DNA from: Halocaridina rubra
Taxonomy: Eukaryota; Arthropoda; Malacostraca; Decapoda; Atyidae
DNA length: 62,434 nt
NCBI GenBank assembly: GCA_037179515.1
Contig: JAXCGZ010013706.1
Location: forward strand, 1 to 62,434
Reading direction: 5' to 3'
In this document: positions 15,895-26,534 of the stretch, piece by piece
Position numbering within the stretch: position 1 is the stretch's first letter
Layout of the letters: each line of letters opens with the position of its first letter
Made by a program: the position numbers and the translations under genes
The notes under the pieces: generated by a model
What the model was told of the DNA's origin: nothing
The model's input: the letters and a program-made list of their open reading frames with translations, nothing else
Databases searched by the model: none

Positions 15895-16135
15895 TAATCA
15901 CGGAGGTCATAAATTGTTGGGAAGGTACAGGGTGAAACCAAAACATTATGCACTATCTTGCGTTACAACTAGTCCCCATTCGAATAGTGGTGGCCACAGA
16001 AATGCCAAATTTGGGGAATTAAGGCTGGATGCCCTTTATGACACCCCGCATTGGGATCAAACCCACATTAGCTACTTTCCGACTTGTGAACTCTTTACCA
16101 CTGAGCTGCTGCAGCAGCCCTCCAGTGTTGACCTA
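15895..16135 (-). mobile_element. tRNA-derived SINE
   Basis: On the minus strand a tRNA-like head reads CAGCTCAGTGGTAAAGAGT (A-box-like) and, about 30 bp later, GGGTTTGATCCC (B-box-like), the spacing of an internal Pol III promoter. It runs on into GGGCATCCAGCC, a block I recall from SINE bodies of several invertebrates, and a non-tRNA tail. The helices of a true tRNA do not close. The 3' border is uncertain. Confidence 0.7.
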
Positions 16136-16960
16136 TCCATGGTTTTCAAAATTTATCTGCAAATAAAGAAAATTATCCTTTGATCACACTAGGATTTCGA
16201 ATCTTTTTTAGGTGGAACTTGAAAGTTTGCATTAACTACTACTGATGAAATAATATCTCTGTAGCAGAAAGTATTCTCTCTCTTGCCCTCCTTATATACT
16301 AAATATATACACTTCTGAGTTTCATCATAACAATTCTGCAAGAATGTGATTAAGTAGAAAGTAAGCCCTTTGGGTAAAAGAACTAATGTGTAATTCTAAA
16401 ATACATTCAGCCCTTGCTTTAAAGACTAGGGGAGACCCTGGTCTGATAACTCCAATTGTCCGTTGTTTCCGAATTGGGATCCGCAGTGGCAAGAGCTTCA
16501 TTACAATACGAAGAGGAATAACACTTTTAATGAAGCACTACATCAAGCACAACATTCAAGGTTACAATGTAAAATATTGTACTCTGTAAATATAATAAAT
16601 TCAACATTACTATTTTTGAGAGAGCAAGATTGATTGATTCAGTAACCCTTAGGTATACTCATTAATAAATTTCTCTTATACGTTCTTTATAAAAAACGTA
16701 TACATGGGGGCTTTATTATTATTATCATTATTATCAATGTTATTCTAATTAAAGTTTTCATTACTATTATTATTGGGAGACAAGGCAAACATCAGCCTCT
16801 CTCTCTCTCTCTCTCTATAGAGGCAGCCTTTGCCACAACTGAAAAATTCTAAAACTGCTTCTCCAAATTCTATCCATTGTTTCTGAAATCCATTAAATAG
16901 TGACCTGACGTATTTGTAACCTTCATAACTAGATTAAAACTCTTTATTCTCACATAAAGT
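16136..16960. other. Intronic sequence with an unexplained coding-like stretch
   Basis: Around 16430-16590 the base composition is less AT-rich, and a plus-strand frame reads LFPNWDPQWQELHYNTKRNN and beyond. I do not recognise it, and no clean splice sites frame it. A short (TC)n run lies at 16798-16816. Confidence 0.35.
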
Positions 16961-16961
16961 C

Positions 16962-17045
16962 CTCCCTCGTTTATCGTGGGGTTTCGGTTCTGGGATCGGC
17001 CGCAAAAGGTGAAAAACCGCAAAGTAGGAGCACCATATTGAATTT
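16962..17045. mobile_element. Left end of a Tigger-like MITE
   Basis: Reads TCCTCCCTCGTTTATCGTGG, then GGTTTCGGTTCTGGG and ACCGCAAAGTAGGAGCACC, matching the ends of the Tigger elements at 27197 and 30444. Its interior is occupied by the mini-LINE at 17046-17230. A matching other end is seen in the related composite at 24780-24813. Confidence 0.65.
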
Positions 17046-17230
17046 TTTTTTTTAAATGATTGTGAAATCAGGACGGGCCAAAAATTATAAAATAAAACAG
17101 CCTTTACCGGGCCTGGGCACGAAGAATACATAAAGTGGAGAGAAACAGAGATGGAGAGTGTAATGGCCTGTCAGATGTGAAGGGATTATAAAAGATGTGT
17201 AATGAATATCCAATTCTCTGCTGGGTTTTA
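17046..17230 (-). mobile_element. Mini-LINE: head and tail of the jockey-type LINE joined (copy B)
   Basis: On the minus strand it starts ATATTCATTACACATCTTTT and CATCTGACAGGCCATTACAC, which match the extreme 5' end of the LINE at 41035. About 85 bp later it switches to TTCGTGCCCAGGCCCGG and GGCCCGTCCTGATTTCACAA, the LINE family's 3' tail. No ORF lies between. Copy A at 24545-24700 has the same junction. Confidence 0.7.
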
Positions 17231-17519
17231 ATATACCGCTGCATTACTTTCATGATGTCTATTCCAAAAATTCTCCTTAGACTATTATTATTATTATTAT
17301 TGGAGACAATAATTTTCCAATAATGATGATTGTGGAGATTATTATTATTACGAATTTGTCATTAAACCATTATTTTTACAATAAATACTGTAGTTTTGGT
17401 TGAATGAACAAGAGTTAATTAAAGATCTCTTCTCTCTCTCTCTCTCTCTGTCAATGTTTTTCCCCATTTATTGTCATCTTTCATTTCTCTTTCTTATATT
17501 TATTATAGGTATTTTACAT

Positions 17520-18000
<481 letters not shown>

Positions 18001-18339
18001 GCAAGAGAGAGAGAGAGAGAAATCTAATAATAAATTTCCCTCCATTTTAAATTTACTCTCTGACTTCATTTCCTGATGGAACTTTAAAATGATGCATCCA
18101 TTTGCCATCAAAGTCTATTTGCCATCAAAGTACAGAAGAAATCAAATGAGAGAGAGGAAATGAAAGATGTCGACAATAAATGGGGAAAGACGTTGAGAGA
18201 GAGACTACTGTAGAACGGAACGGAAATCAGTTAAGCGGGACACACAAACACACGTACATACAAACACACACACACTGGGAAAGAGGCAAGAAGGTTAAAT
18301 GATGAAAGAAATGAAGAACAGAAGAAAAATTTTCGTTAC

Positions 18340-21298
18340 AGAGTTCTTCCAGACAAAGGGGAGATAAAGAAGATAATGACAGAAGATCAGGGGATGGGGC
18401 CTCATTAAGATTGTTATACACAAATGCTGATGGATTAGCTGGTAAGGCAGTAGAATTAAAAGATAGGATTCACAACAGTAAGGCAGATATAGTAGCAATT
18501 ACAGAGACTAAGTTGAGTGAGGACATAAACAGTGTCACAGTTTTTCCTAAGGGCTTCAGAATACTAAGGGTTGAAAGATCTGAGAGGACTGGTGGAGGGA
18601 TAGCACTGCTCATAAGTGAAAGGATTCAAGTTGAAGAAATAAACTTGGCTATAGAAAGTGAGTTCAAGGAATTTCTTGTTGCTCGCATAAATACTGGGTC
18701 AGAGAGCATTATAATAACTGTTGTATACAACCCACCAAGGAACCAAAATAGGCTTGAAGTTTATGAGGAAAGTCATATAGGTACTATTGAAGTCATAAAC
18801 TCAGTTGTTAACATGGCACGGGAAAAAAAATGTAGGATTTTGATTATGGGAGACTTTAATCATAAAGAGATAGATTGGATAAATCTTGACCCACACAGTG
18901 GTGAGGACTCATTCGGGGCAAGATTCCTAGATTGCGTACAAGGGAATTTCCTACACCAACATGTAATGGAACCAACAAGGGCCAGGGGTGGGGATGAGCC
19001 ATCACTACTTGATCTAGTCTTCACAGATAGTGTGTTGGATATTGAAAAAATTGAGTATGAACCACCAATGGGAAAGAGTGACCACTGTGTGTTGTTGATG
19101 GAGTATATCATTGAAGATATTCTTCCTGAGAGTAGAGGCACTGAGGACATGAGGAGGAACTATCCGAAAGGAGATTACATCAAAATGAATGAGCTTTTTG
19201 CAGTTATTGACTGGAGAACCTTATTTTACAACAAATCTGTACAAGAAATGTATGACATCTTTTGTGAGAAATATGGGAAGATAGTAGATTGCTGCATACC
19301 TGTCACCAAAGTAGGTGTAATTCATGCCAGAGAGAAATGGTTCGATAATGGGTGTAAAAGAGCTAAGGAGTGGAGAGACAAATGCTGGAAAGGTATAGGA
19401 GGAGAAAAAACATAAATGCCTGGCAAACCTACAAAAGAGCAAGAAATGACTACCTAAGTAAAAGGAGAGAGGCAGAGAGAGACTATGAGAGGGACATCAC
19501 CAGGAAGGCTAAAGAAAATCCCAAGCTTTTCCACAGCTTTATCAGAGGAAAACTGGAGGTAAAAGAACAGGCTTTAAGGCTAAAGAGAGCGGATGGAAGC
19601 ATCACTGAGACGGATGAAGAGATCTGCAAAGAATTGAACAAGGAGTTTCAGTCAGTATTTACGGTAGAAAATACCCCACCCCCTCAGATTGCAGTGACAG
19701 AAGCTCAAGGGCCGGTATTGGAGAACATCAACCTTACAGCCACAGAGGTATGCAAAGCGCTGATGGATTTAGATGTCATAAAGCTACAGGTCCTGATGAC
19801 ATATCCCCTCATGTGCTTAAAAAATGCGCAAACACAATATCAGTGGCACTAAGTATCATATTTAAGGAGTCACTGGAGTCGGGGGAGATTCCAAGATGCT
19901 GGAAACAAGCAAATGTGATACCTATCTTCAAAAAGGGAAGGAGGGATACGGCTCTGAACTATAGACCAGTTTCCTTGACCAGCATAGTTTGCAAAGTTAT
20001 GGAGAAACTACTAAGGAAACATATCTCTCTTCACTTGGAATCCTTCAACTTTTTGTCAGTGAGGCAACATGGCTTCAGAGAAGGTAGATCAACAGTAACA
20101 AACTTATTAGAATTTTATGATGAGGTAAGCCAAATCTTACAGGAAAGAGAGGGCTGGGCAGATTGCATATTCCTAGACTTCCAGAAAGCGTTTGACACTG
20201 TTCCACATGGGAGACTTATTAGGAAGCTGCAATCAATGGCTAGAATAGGTGGAAATGTTTTGGAATGGATAAAAACTTACTTAGAAGGAAGGGAACAGAG
20301 GGTTAGAGTAAGACACTCAGTGTCTGAATGGAGAAGAGTTAGTAGTGGAGTTCCACAGGGTTCAGTTTTAGGGCCACTTTTGTTCCTTGTATATGTAAAT
20401 GACCTACCAGAGTCTGTAAATTCATTCATGAATATGTTTGCAGATGATGCAAAGATTGTGAAGAAAGTAAAAAACGAGAACAATGGTAGAGAACTTCAGG
20501 AGGATCTAAATAATCTGCATGAGTGGTCAGAAAAGTGGCTAATGAAATTCAATACTTCAAAATGCAAGGTAATGAGAATGGGTACAAGTGCAAGAAGGCC
20601 CAAGCTTGACTACTCGGTGGCTGGAGTACAACTTCAAGAGACAGAAAATGAGAGAGATCTAGGAGTAAACATACTGGCAGATTTGTCTCCAGAAATACAT
20701 ATAAATGGCATAGTAAGGGCAGCATATGCATTCTTATCAAATGTAAGGGTAGCCTTCAGGCACATGGACAAGGAAATGTTCAGAAATATTTATGTAACCA
20801 ATGTGAGGCCAAAACTTGAATATGCAGCCCCCTTTTGGAATCCGCACTTGAAAAAGCACATAGCTAAGCTTGAAAAAGTTCAAAGACATGCCACGAAACT
20901 GGTGCCAGAAATACGCAATCTCAGTTATGATGAGAGGCTGAGGGAATTAGACTTACCATCACTCGAAGCTAGAAGAGTGAGGGGGGATATGGTGACAGTC
21001 TTTAAATTCCTTCATGGTTATGATAGAGTGGATAGGGATCGATATTTTGATATGGCTGGCTCTAGAACTAGAGGTCATAGTTTGAAGCTTCGTAAGAAAA
21101 CTTCTTTGCAGGATGTAAGGAAATACTTTTTCAGCGTAAGAGTAGTTGATAATTGGAAGTCGCTAAGCGAGGAGGTAGTTAATGCTATCTCAATCCATAA
21201 GTATCACTAAGTATAAAATGGAACCGATCGGGAGACGGGAAGATACGAGCTTTGGGCTCTTTCCCGTAAAAACAATTAGGTAATCACAATTAGGTAAT
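18340..21298 (+). mobile_element. CR1-like LINE, near full length, copy 0
   Basis: It starts at AGAGTTCTTCCAGACAAAGG, exactly where the copy at 56023-58991 starts. It ends with a short 3' UTR, a hairpin (21234-21266) and two copies of CACAATTAGGTAAT. It encodes an apurinic-type endonuclease and a reverse transcriptase. Three lesions separate it from the intact copy: a 1-bp loss near 19390, a 1-bp loss near 19776 and a 21-bp loss near 21196. Otherwise the two are almost identical, so this is a recent insertion. Confidence 0.9.
18411..21210 (+). pseudogene. Endonuclease/reverse transcriptase of CR1-like LINE, two frameshifts
   Basis: The endonuclease occupies the first third: TNADGLAGKAVELKDRI, AITETKLSE, MGDFNHKEIDW and SDHCVLLMEY. 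The reverse transcriptase follows, with IFLDFQKAFDTVPH, GVPQGSVLGPLLFLVYVNDL and FADDAKIV (the catalytic ADD). A C-terminal region with VRPKLEYAAPFWNP and LEKVQRHATKL is shared with CR1/L2/Rex1-type elements. Two one-base losses break the frame, in an A run near 19390 and near 19776. The C-terminus ends NAISIHKYH because 21 bp are missing. The start is uncertain: the frame is open upstream of 18411 to the element border. Clade assignment within the CR1 group is tentative. Confidence 0.9.
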
Positions 21299-21358
21299 AC
21301 CCCGTGTGACGACGCCCATCGTGTACCTAAACACTATAACCCCCAACAATTCCCTCCA

Positions 21359-21361
<3 letters not shown>

Positions 21362-21432
<71 letters not shown>
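21362..21432. repeat. (CT)n microsatellite
   Basis: A pure CT run of about 71 bp, about 60 bp beyond the 3' end of the CR1-like LINE. Confidence 0.95.
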
Positions 21433-21433
<1 letters not shown>

Positions 21434-21588
21434 ACATTCTATTCTACCCAACCACCCAAACTCCCTTTGTCCCAGCCAACTGGGGAGGGGCACTCTACAC
21501 AGTTATGTAAGTAAATAAACCAATAGATGTACAAACAATGATGAGCCCTTAATAACAATAATACTAATAATAATAACAATAATAATAC

Positions 21589-21590
<2 letters not shown>

Positions 21591-21645
<55 letters not shown>
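21591..21645. repeat. (TAA)n microsatellite at the 3' end of an RTE-type LINE
   Basis: A pure TAA run that directly adjoins the 3' tail of the minus-strand RTE-type element. It probably grew from that element's simple 3' tail. Confidence 0.9.
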
Positions 21646-22658
21646 CCTCTTCTTCGTCTACATCTTTTCCCACTTTTATGTGGGGTTGATGTTTCTGGCC
21701 AGTTTTCTCCATTTGTTTCTGTACCACACCTCATCACCCAACAAACCTTTAGACCTCAGGTCGTCATTGATGTAATCCATCCACCTACGCTTTGGTCTCC
21801 CTCTCCTTCTCCTACCCTGTATATCCATTTCCATCACCCTCCCAACATACTGTTCATCCCTCCTAACGACATGACCATACCATATTAGTCTACTTTCTTG
21901 TATCTTATCTGATATTTCTCTAACTTTTGAAGTACCTCTAATTACCTCGTTTCTTATCTTATCGCTTCTTGTCACCCCACACATCCATTTCAACATCCTC
22001 ATCTCTGCCACATCCAGCTTTTTCTCTTGTGTCTTCTTTATTTCCCATGTCTCTGCTCCTTACATCATCGCAGGTCTCACAACTGCCTTATGCACTTTAC
22101 CCCTCAACTTAATCCCTATTCTCCTGTCGCACAGCACCCCCAGACACTTTCTTCCAGTTCTTCCATCCCGCTTGTATTGTGGGTTATTTCTCACTCTAGG
22201 CCACCATCCTCTGCTACTGTTGATCCCAAATACTTGAACTTTTCAACTTTTTTCAACACTTTCCCCTGCAAATTGACCTCCCCATCCTCATCATCTCTCA
22301 ACCTCAAGTACTCTGTCTTCTTCCTGCTGATTTTCAGTCCTCTATCCTCCATCACTCTTCTCCACTCCTCAAGCTTCTCCTCCACTACCCCTCGTCTGTT
22401 GCTACACAGTACAATGTCATCTGCAAAGAGCATACACCATGGAGACTGATCTCTAATACCCTGGGTTACTACATCCAAGACCAGATCAAATAGATATGGA
22501 CTCAAAGCAGGCCCTTGATGCAGACCAACATTTACTGAGAGACTTTTCGTCAAGCCCACACTGCTCTTAACATTTGCCTCTGCCTTGTCATACATATCTT
22601 GGATGATTCTTACATATTTCTCGGGGACTCCCTTTTCTCTAATACATCTCCACACCTC
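21646..22658 (-). pseudogene. RTE-type LINE reverse transcriptase, downstream part
   Basis: On the minus strand: EVWRCIREKGVPEKYVRIIQ, then VGLHQGPALSPYLFDLVLD and MLFADDIVLC (the catalytic ADD). A YLGSTVAEDG segment follows, and near the end VAEMRMLKWMCGVTR, RLIWYGHVVRR and GRRRRGRPKRRWMDY, a tail typical of RTE-like elements of invertebrates. The 3' end is GTGGGAAAAGATG followed by TAA repeats. A stretch between the RT and the tail (about 22010-22190) has lost its frame. The reading is continuous with 24051-24280 except for the LINE inserted between them. Confidence 0.8.
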
Positions 22659-23756
22659 GTATTATTAGACCTATCAAAAGCCTTCGACAGTGTAAACCAT
22701 GAAATTCTTTTAAGTAAATGTATTAATTTAAATATTGATCCAAGCTGGTTTAGCGAGTATCTATCTAATCGTAAACAGTCCATACGTCTTAACAACATTA
22801 TCTCTGTGCCAAAAAATGTATCATTTGGTGTTCCACAGGGATCAGTACTTGGTCCTATCCTCTTCTCCATTTACGTAAATGATCTATCTTCTTTCATTTC
22901 TGACTGTCTAGTCGTACAATATGCAGATGACACTCAACTAGTCCTTAGTGGTGATATTAATAATCTCCCAGAGCTAACTTTAAGAGCAGAAAACACTCTG
23001 TCAAAAATTAAAACCTATTTCCAAGAAATTGGGCTGTTAATTAACGAAAGTAAAACACAGTGCATATTTATTGGTTCAAGGTTCCACATAGCACAAATTC
23101 CAGAAAACACAACAATTAATTTTTGCGACAATATTATCACACCTAGCAAAACAGTCAAAAACCTAGGAATTCACTTTGATAACCACATGTTGTTTGATTC
23201 CCACATAGATAAAGTATGCAAAAAGGTTACAGGAACATTAATGTACTTATCACGTATAAAAGACAATTTTGAGACTACCACTCAAATAACTGTTGTTGAA
23301 TCTCTAGCCCTAAGTCACATTAATTACTGCACAACTGTTTGGGGAGCTACCACTAAGACTCAGATAAACAGAATACAGAAGCTTATTAATTTTGCAGCTC
23401 GAGTTGCCCTGGGAGGAATAAGAAAATATGACCACATCACACCAGCTCTCAATAAACTTGGGTGGCTGCGGGCAGAAAATAAGGTCGCTTATGCTATTTA
23501 TGTTTTTGTATTCAAAATTTTGGACCATCATTATCCTAGCTGGCTATTTGATTCAAAAACAGTCAGGGATATAAGGGGAACCAACACAAGACAGAGCAGT
23601 GAGCTCTTTATTCACAGAACAAACACAGAAGCAGGTTCAAAGATGATCACTATCAAAGGGCCACCACTCTGGAATAATATTCCAGAGTATCTTAAGAATG
23701 CATCCTCTTTCACAGCTTTCAAAGGCAAACTATATAGTTTTCTTTTGGACAAATAG
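22659..23756 (+). CDS. Partial LINE reverse transcriptase (open, 5'-truncated)
   Basis: An uninterrupted frame of about 365 residues. It contains LLDLSKAFDSVNHE (RT motif A), FGVPQGSVLGPILFSIYVND, QYADDTQLV (the catalytic ADD), LGIHFDNHMLF and a C-terminal KGPPLWNNIPEYLKNASSF. It lacks the endonuclease and the first RT motifs, so it cannot retrotranspose alone. The absence of stops suggests fairly recent insertion. It belongs to the CR1/L2/jockey group and is distinct from the 18340 family. Confidence 0.8.
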   Translation, partial: VLLDLSKAFDSVNHEILLSKCINLNIDPSWFSEYLSNRKQSIRLNNIISVPKNVSFGVPQGSVLGPILFSIYVNDLSSFISDCLVVQYADDTQLVLSGDINNLPELTLRAENTLSKIKTYFQEIGLLINESKTQCIFIGSRFHIAQIPENTTINFCDNIITPSKTVKNLGIHFDNHMLFDSHIDKVCKKVTGTLMYLSRIKDNFETTTQITVVESLALSHINYCTTVWGATTKTQINRIQKLINFAARVALGGIRKYDHITPALNKLGWLRAENKVAYAIYVFVFKILDHHYPSWLFDSKTVRDIRGTNTRQSSELFIHRTNTEAGSKMITIKGPPLWNNIPEYLKNASSFTAFKGKLYSFLLDK

Positions 23757-24050
23757 TTGCTGCTCATTAAGAACTAATTATTCTCATTGTAAGGAAACAA
23801 ATATGGAAATGATGCCGATAATAACGATCCTGTATCTAGTGGCATACTTACTACTTTATTATTAACATTATTGTAACATTTTTATTACAGCATTATTATT
23901 TTCTATGAAAGCTACATTTAATAAAACTATATGTCTAACCCTCTTATTTGTTAGTTTAATTACATGTCTACTTATAAGTTACTATTAATGTTGAATAACC
24001 ATTGTACGAAATGGAAATAAATGTTTTTGTTTTGTTTTTTGTTTGTTTTT
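22659..24050 (+). mobile_element. 5'-truncated LINE inserted into the RTE-type LINE
   Basis: The insert begins inside its own reverse transcriptase at VLLDLSKAFDSVNHE and ends with AAATGGAAATAAATG and a T-rich tail of TTTTG-like units. The host reading is cut between the AYDRV and EVWRC codons. GTA occurs at both borders, and a few host bases seem to be lost. Orientation is opposite to the host. Confidence 0.8.
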
Positions 24051-24280
24051 GTACTCGATCATATGCCTTTTCCAGGTCAATAAAGACATATGCAGTCCTT
24101 TCTGTTTCTCCCTATGCTTTTCCATCATTTGTCTCAAGGCAAATACGGCATCCACTGTCCCTCTTCCAGGCATGAAGCCAAACTGTTTATCCCCAATTGT
24201 CGTTACCTCTCTTGAGTCTCCTCTCTATGATCTTCTCCTATATCTTCATGGTATGACTTAACAACTTTATACCTCTATAA
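24051..24280 (-). pseudogene. RTE-type LINE reverse transcriptase, upstream part
   Basis: The minus strand reads IGDKQFGFMPGRGTVDAVFA, LRQMMEKHREKQKGLHM and, after a one-base frame change, AYVFIDLEKAYDRV, where the insert begins. These are RT motifs 2a to A. A SHTMKIY-like segment at the right edge is also out of frame. The rest of the RTE element (endonuclease) is absent or unrecognisable. Confidence 0.75.
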
Positions 24281-24354
24281 AGGTTAAGTCATACATCTAC
24301 CCGGCTTGGGATCGGCACCAAGTTGAGGCTGGCTTGCCCCCCTCAGTGGCTGGG

Positions 24355-24362
24355 TTAATAAT

Positions 24363-24422
<60 letters not shown>
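24355..24422. repeat. (AAT)n microsatellite
   Basis: A run of about 68 bp, followed by a short GATGATGATTGTGGAG-type sequence shared (inverted) with 17320-17345. Confidence 0.9.
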
Positions 24423-24544
24423 CTCCACAATCATCATCAAAGGAAAATTATTGTCGCCAATAATAATAATAATATCTAAGAAGAATCTTTGGAATAGACA
24501 TCATGAAAGTAATGCAGAGGTATATTAAAACCCAGATGAGAAGT
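24423..24544. repeat. Repeat shared with 17230-17345 (inverted)
   Basis: TAGACATCATGAAAGTAATG, GGTATATTAAAACCCAG and neighbouring blocks match the complement of 17230-17345. It lies between the mini-LINE and the AAT run in both loci, so both are copies of one composite. Confidence 0.75.
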
Positions 24545-24697
24545 GAATATTCATTACACATCTTTTATAATCCCTTCACATCTGACAGGTCATTACACTC
24601 TCCATCTCTGTTTCTCTTTACTTTATGCATATTTCGTGCCCAGGCCCAATAAAGGCTGTTTTATTTTATCATTTTTTGGCCTGTCCTGGTGTCACAA

Positions 24698-24700
<3 letters not shown>
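24545..24700 (+). mobile_element. Mini-LINE: head and tail of the jockey-type LINE joined (copy A)
   Basis: It starts ATATTCATTACACATC and TCTGACAGGTCATTACAC (LINE 5' end), then passes without ORF into TTTCGTGCCCAGGCCC and GGCCTGTCCTGGTGTCACA (LINE 3' end). A TTA microsatellite begins at its tail. The copy at 17046-17230 shares the same internal junction. Confidence 0.7.
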
Positions 24701-24756
<56 letters not shown>

Positions 24757-24757
24757 G
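24700..24757. repeat. (TTA)n microsatellite
   Basis: A pure TTA run at the 3' tail of the mini-LINE. Confidence 0.95.
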
Positions 24758-24779
24758 TTTCTCCCCCAAAAGAAAAATC

Positions 24780-24813
24780 CACGATGCACTGAATTGGCGA
24801 TATAGCGAGGGAA
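24780..24813. mobile_element. Right end of a Tigger-like MITE
   Basis: GGCGATATAGCGAGGGAACACTG followed by TA. Its complement, CAGTGTTCCCTCGCTATATC, is a Tigger-type terminus. It is the mate of the end type at 16962. Confidence 0.65.
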
Positions 24814-25444
24814 CACTGTATTTCATTAACTCCAGTTATGACTAAATCATATGATACAATAATCTAATGTTTTAGTACTGATATCTGAGTTTCTCAATTG
24901 AAATGTGATAATACACTAGCTTTTTTTTTTGAGTGGTCATCTGAGAAAAATCCTACAATTATTTTTTACTGCAGTTAATATTGCAATTTTTATTCTTTGG
25001 TGAGAGTATACTTTTCATTTGACATTTGCTTATTTATATTGAAAAATTATTAAGTATAATTATGGAGATTTAAACCATTCTATAAATCAGAAGTTTTTTA
25101 GTAATAAAATTAATCATGCAATACATATATCCACTGTATATAAATACACACAAATATAAGAACATATATAGGGAGTACAGTAGAAAACAGTATATGTGTA
25201 TATAGAGAGAGTGAGAATTTGCCTCTTCTACGATTTGTGTCATTTTTTTTTATTCTGTAGACAAAGGTTATTTTTAAGTGATTTGTTTATGTACAATCAA
25301 AAAGGTCTAAAAAATAAAATTATGAATATTAACATCAATTCATAACTCAACTAATTTATATCTATGACAAATTTTTCCTTATTAAAATTTAAGTTCCCCC
25401 CCATATTTTAGTTATTCTACAAACATGCCTTCAAGTAAAAAGTC
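24814..25444. other. Intronic non-coding sequence
   Basis: AT-rich; nothing recognised. Confidence 0.5.
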
Positions 25445-25448
25445 TTAA

Positions 25449-25963
25449 TCCTCTCGCGCACGGTGACGCCAATGGCGTAAATACATTCTTAGGACCTGAG
25501 TGCACCGTACACCACTGCTTCCAATTGAATAAATATATTATTTTTAAATAATTATATTCACTCCAATGATGTAATTTTATAGCTGAGCATAAGTTTCCTC
25601 ACACTCTCCCGAATGAACTAATTAGCAACCCTCTTCACTGACGTGGCTCTGGGGGCAATGCATAAAGCAAAGGCAGTTTCCGTTTCCCTCACTCATCAGG
25701 TACGTCTCTTTATGCGCACTTTATTCCATGTCCATAAACATACCAATGAATTATTGTTTCTCTTGTTTTATTGATTCATGAAAAACTACAACAAATAACG
25801 AAGTCATTGATATACTATGTGTAATAATAAATGTAGGTTTGGGGGAGGAAAATAGCTGAGAAACGAGATATCTCAGCATGCTAAAAAAAACTGTCAGCCA
25901 GACAGGATTTCACAAATGAGCATGGTAAATAAAACTATTTGAACCTTCTGGTAAGCGAGAGGG
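25449..25963 (-). mobile_element. piggyBac-type MITE, copy 2 (515 bp)
   Basis: Perfect TTAA at 25445-25448 and 25964-25967. The left end is TCCTCTCGCGCACGGTGACG and the right end GCGAGAGGG. It is inverted relative to the copy at 11706-12222. No coding capacity. Confidence 0.9.
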
Positions 25964-26534
25964 TTAATAAACACTGTTTGACAGTGATGGACATAAATGC
26001 AATTTAGTGACGTAGGGAAGGTAATTTTAGCAGAACATGACAGTATATTTTATATATCTCTGTGCACCCATTCATATTGTGCCTCTATATATATCTCTCA
26101 ACTGAAAATGCTTTAACATAGCATAGATCATATTCAAGGACATAACTCGAGTATCACTATTTTACTTCCTTAAATGTAATTTGTTACATGAACTTAGAAC
26201 AACTATTTGCCACAGTACTTCATAGGGCAATAATAAAGGGAATACTTGCTTTTCAAAAAAAAAAACATAAAGGTTACAGAAAGCTCCACAAACAAAAACT
26301 AGTTCAATTTACAAACAAGCCTGTAGTGAATGAATGAAGCTGTTTTCCTATTCATTAATATTTTTTGAAATATATAAGCAATTATAATGAAACACAATAT
26401 TCTTTGCAAATAAGATTCAGAATTCTTGGAAAAAAGAAGCATTCTGCATTCTTTACTTCCCAAACAGAAAACGGTGACAGAATCTAAGTTTCAATATAAC
26501 GGAAAAGCCTAATTTATGGAGGTAAAGGCAAATT

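Noticed and set aside
15914..16183. tRNA gene
   Set aside because: A and B boxes are present but the acceptor and anticodon stems do not close, and a SINE body follows.
18238..18276. CA-rich run as the 5' target of the CR1-like copy at 18340
   Set aside because: It is about 65 bp away from the element border and interrupted, so it does not by itself support AC targeting for this copy.
24043..24261. Plus-strand frame of 72 codons across the RTE/LINE junction
   Set aside because: Antisense to the RTE-type reverse transcriptase; no independent coding signal.
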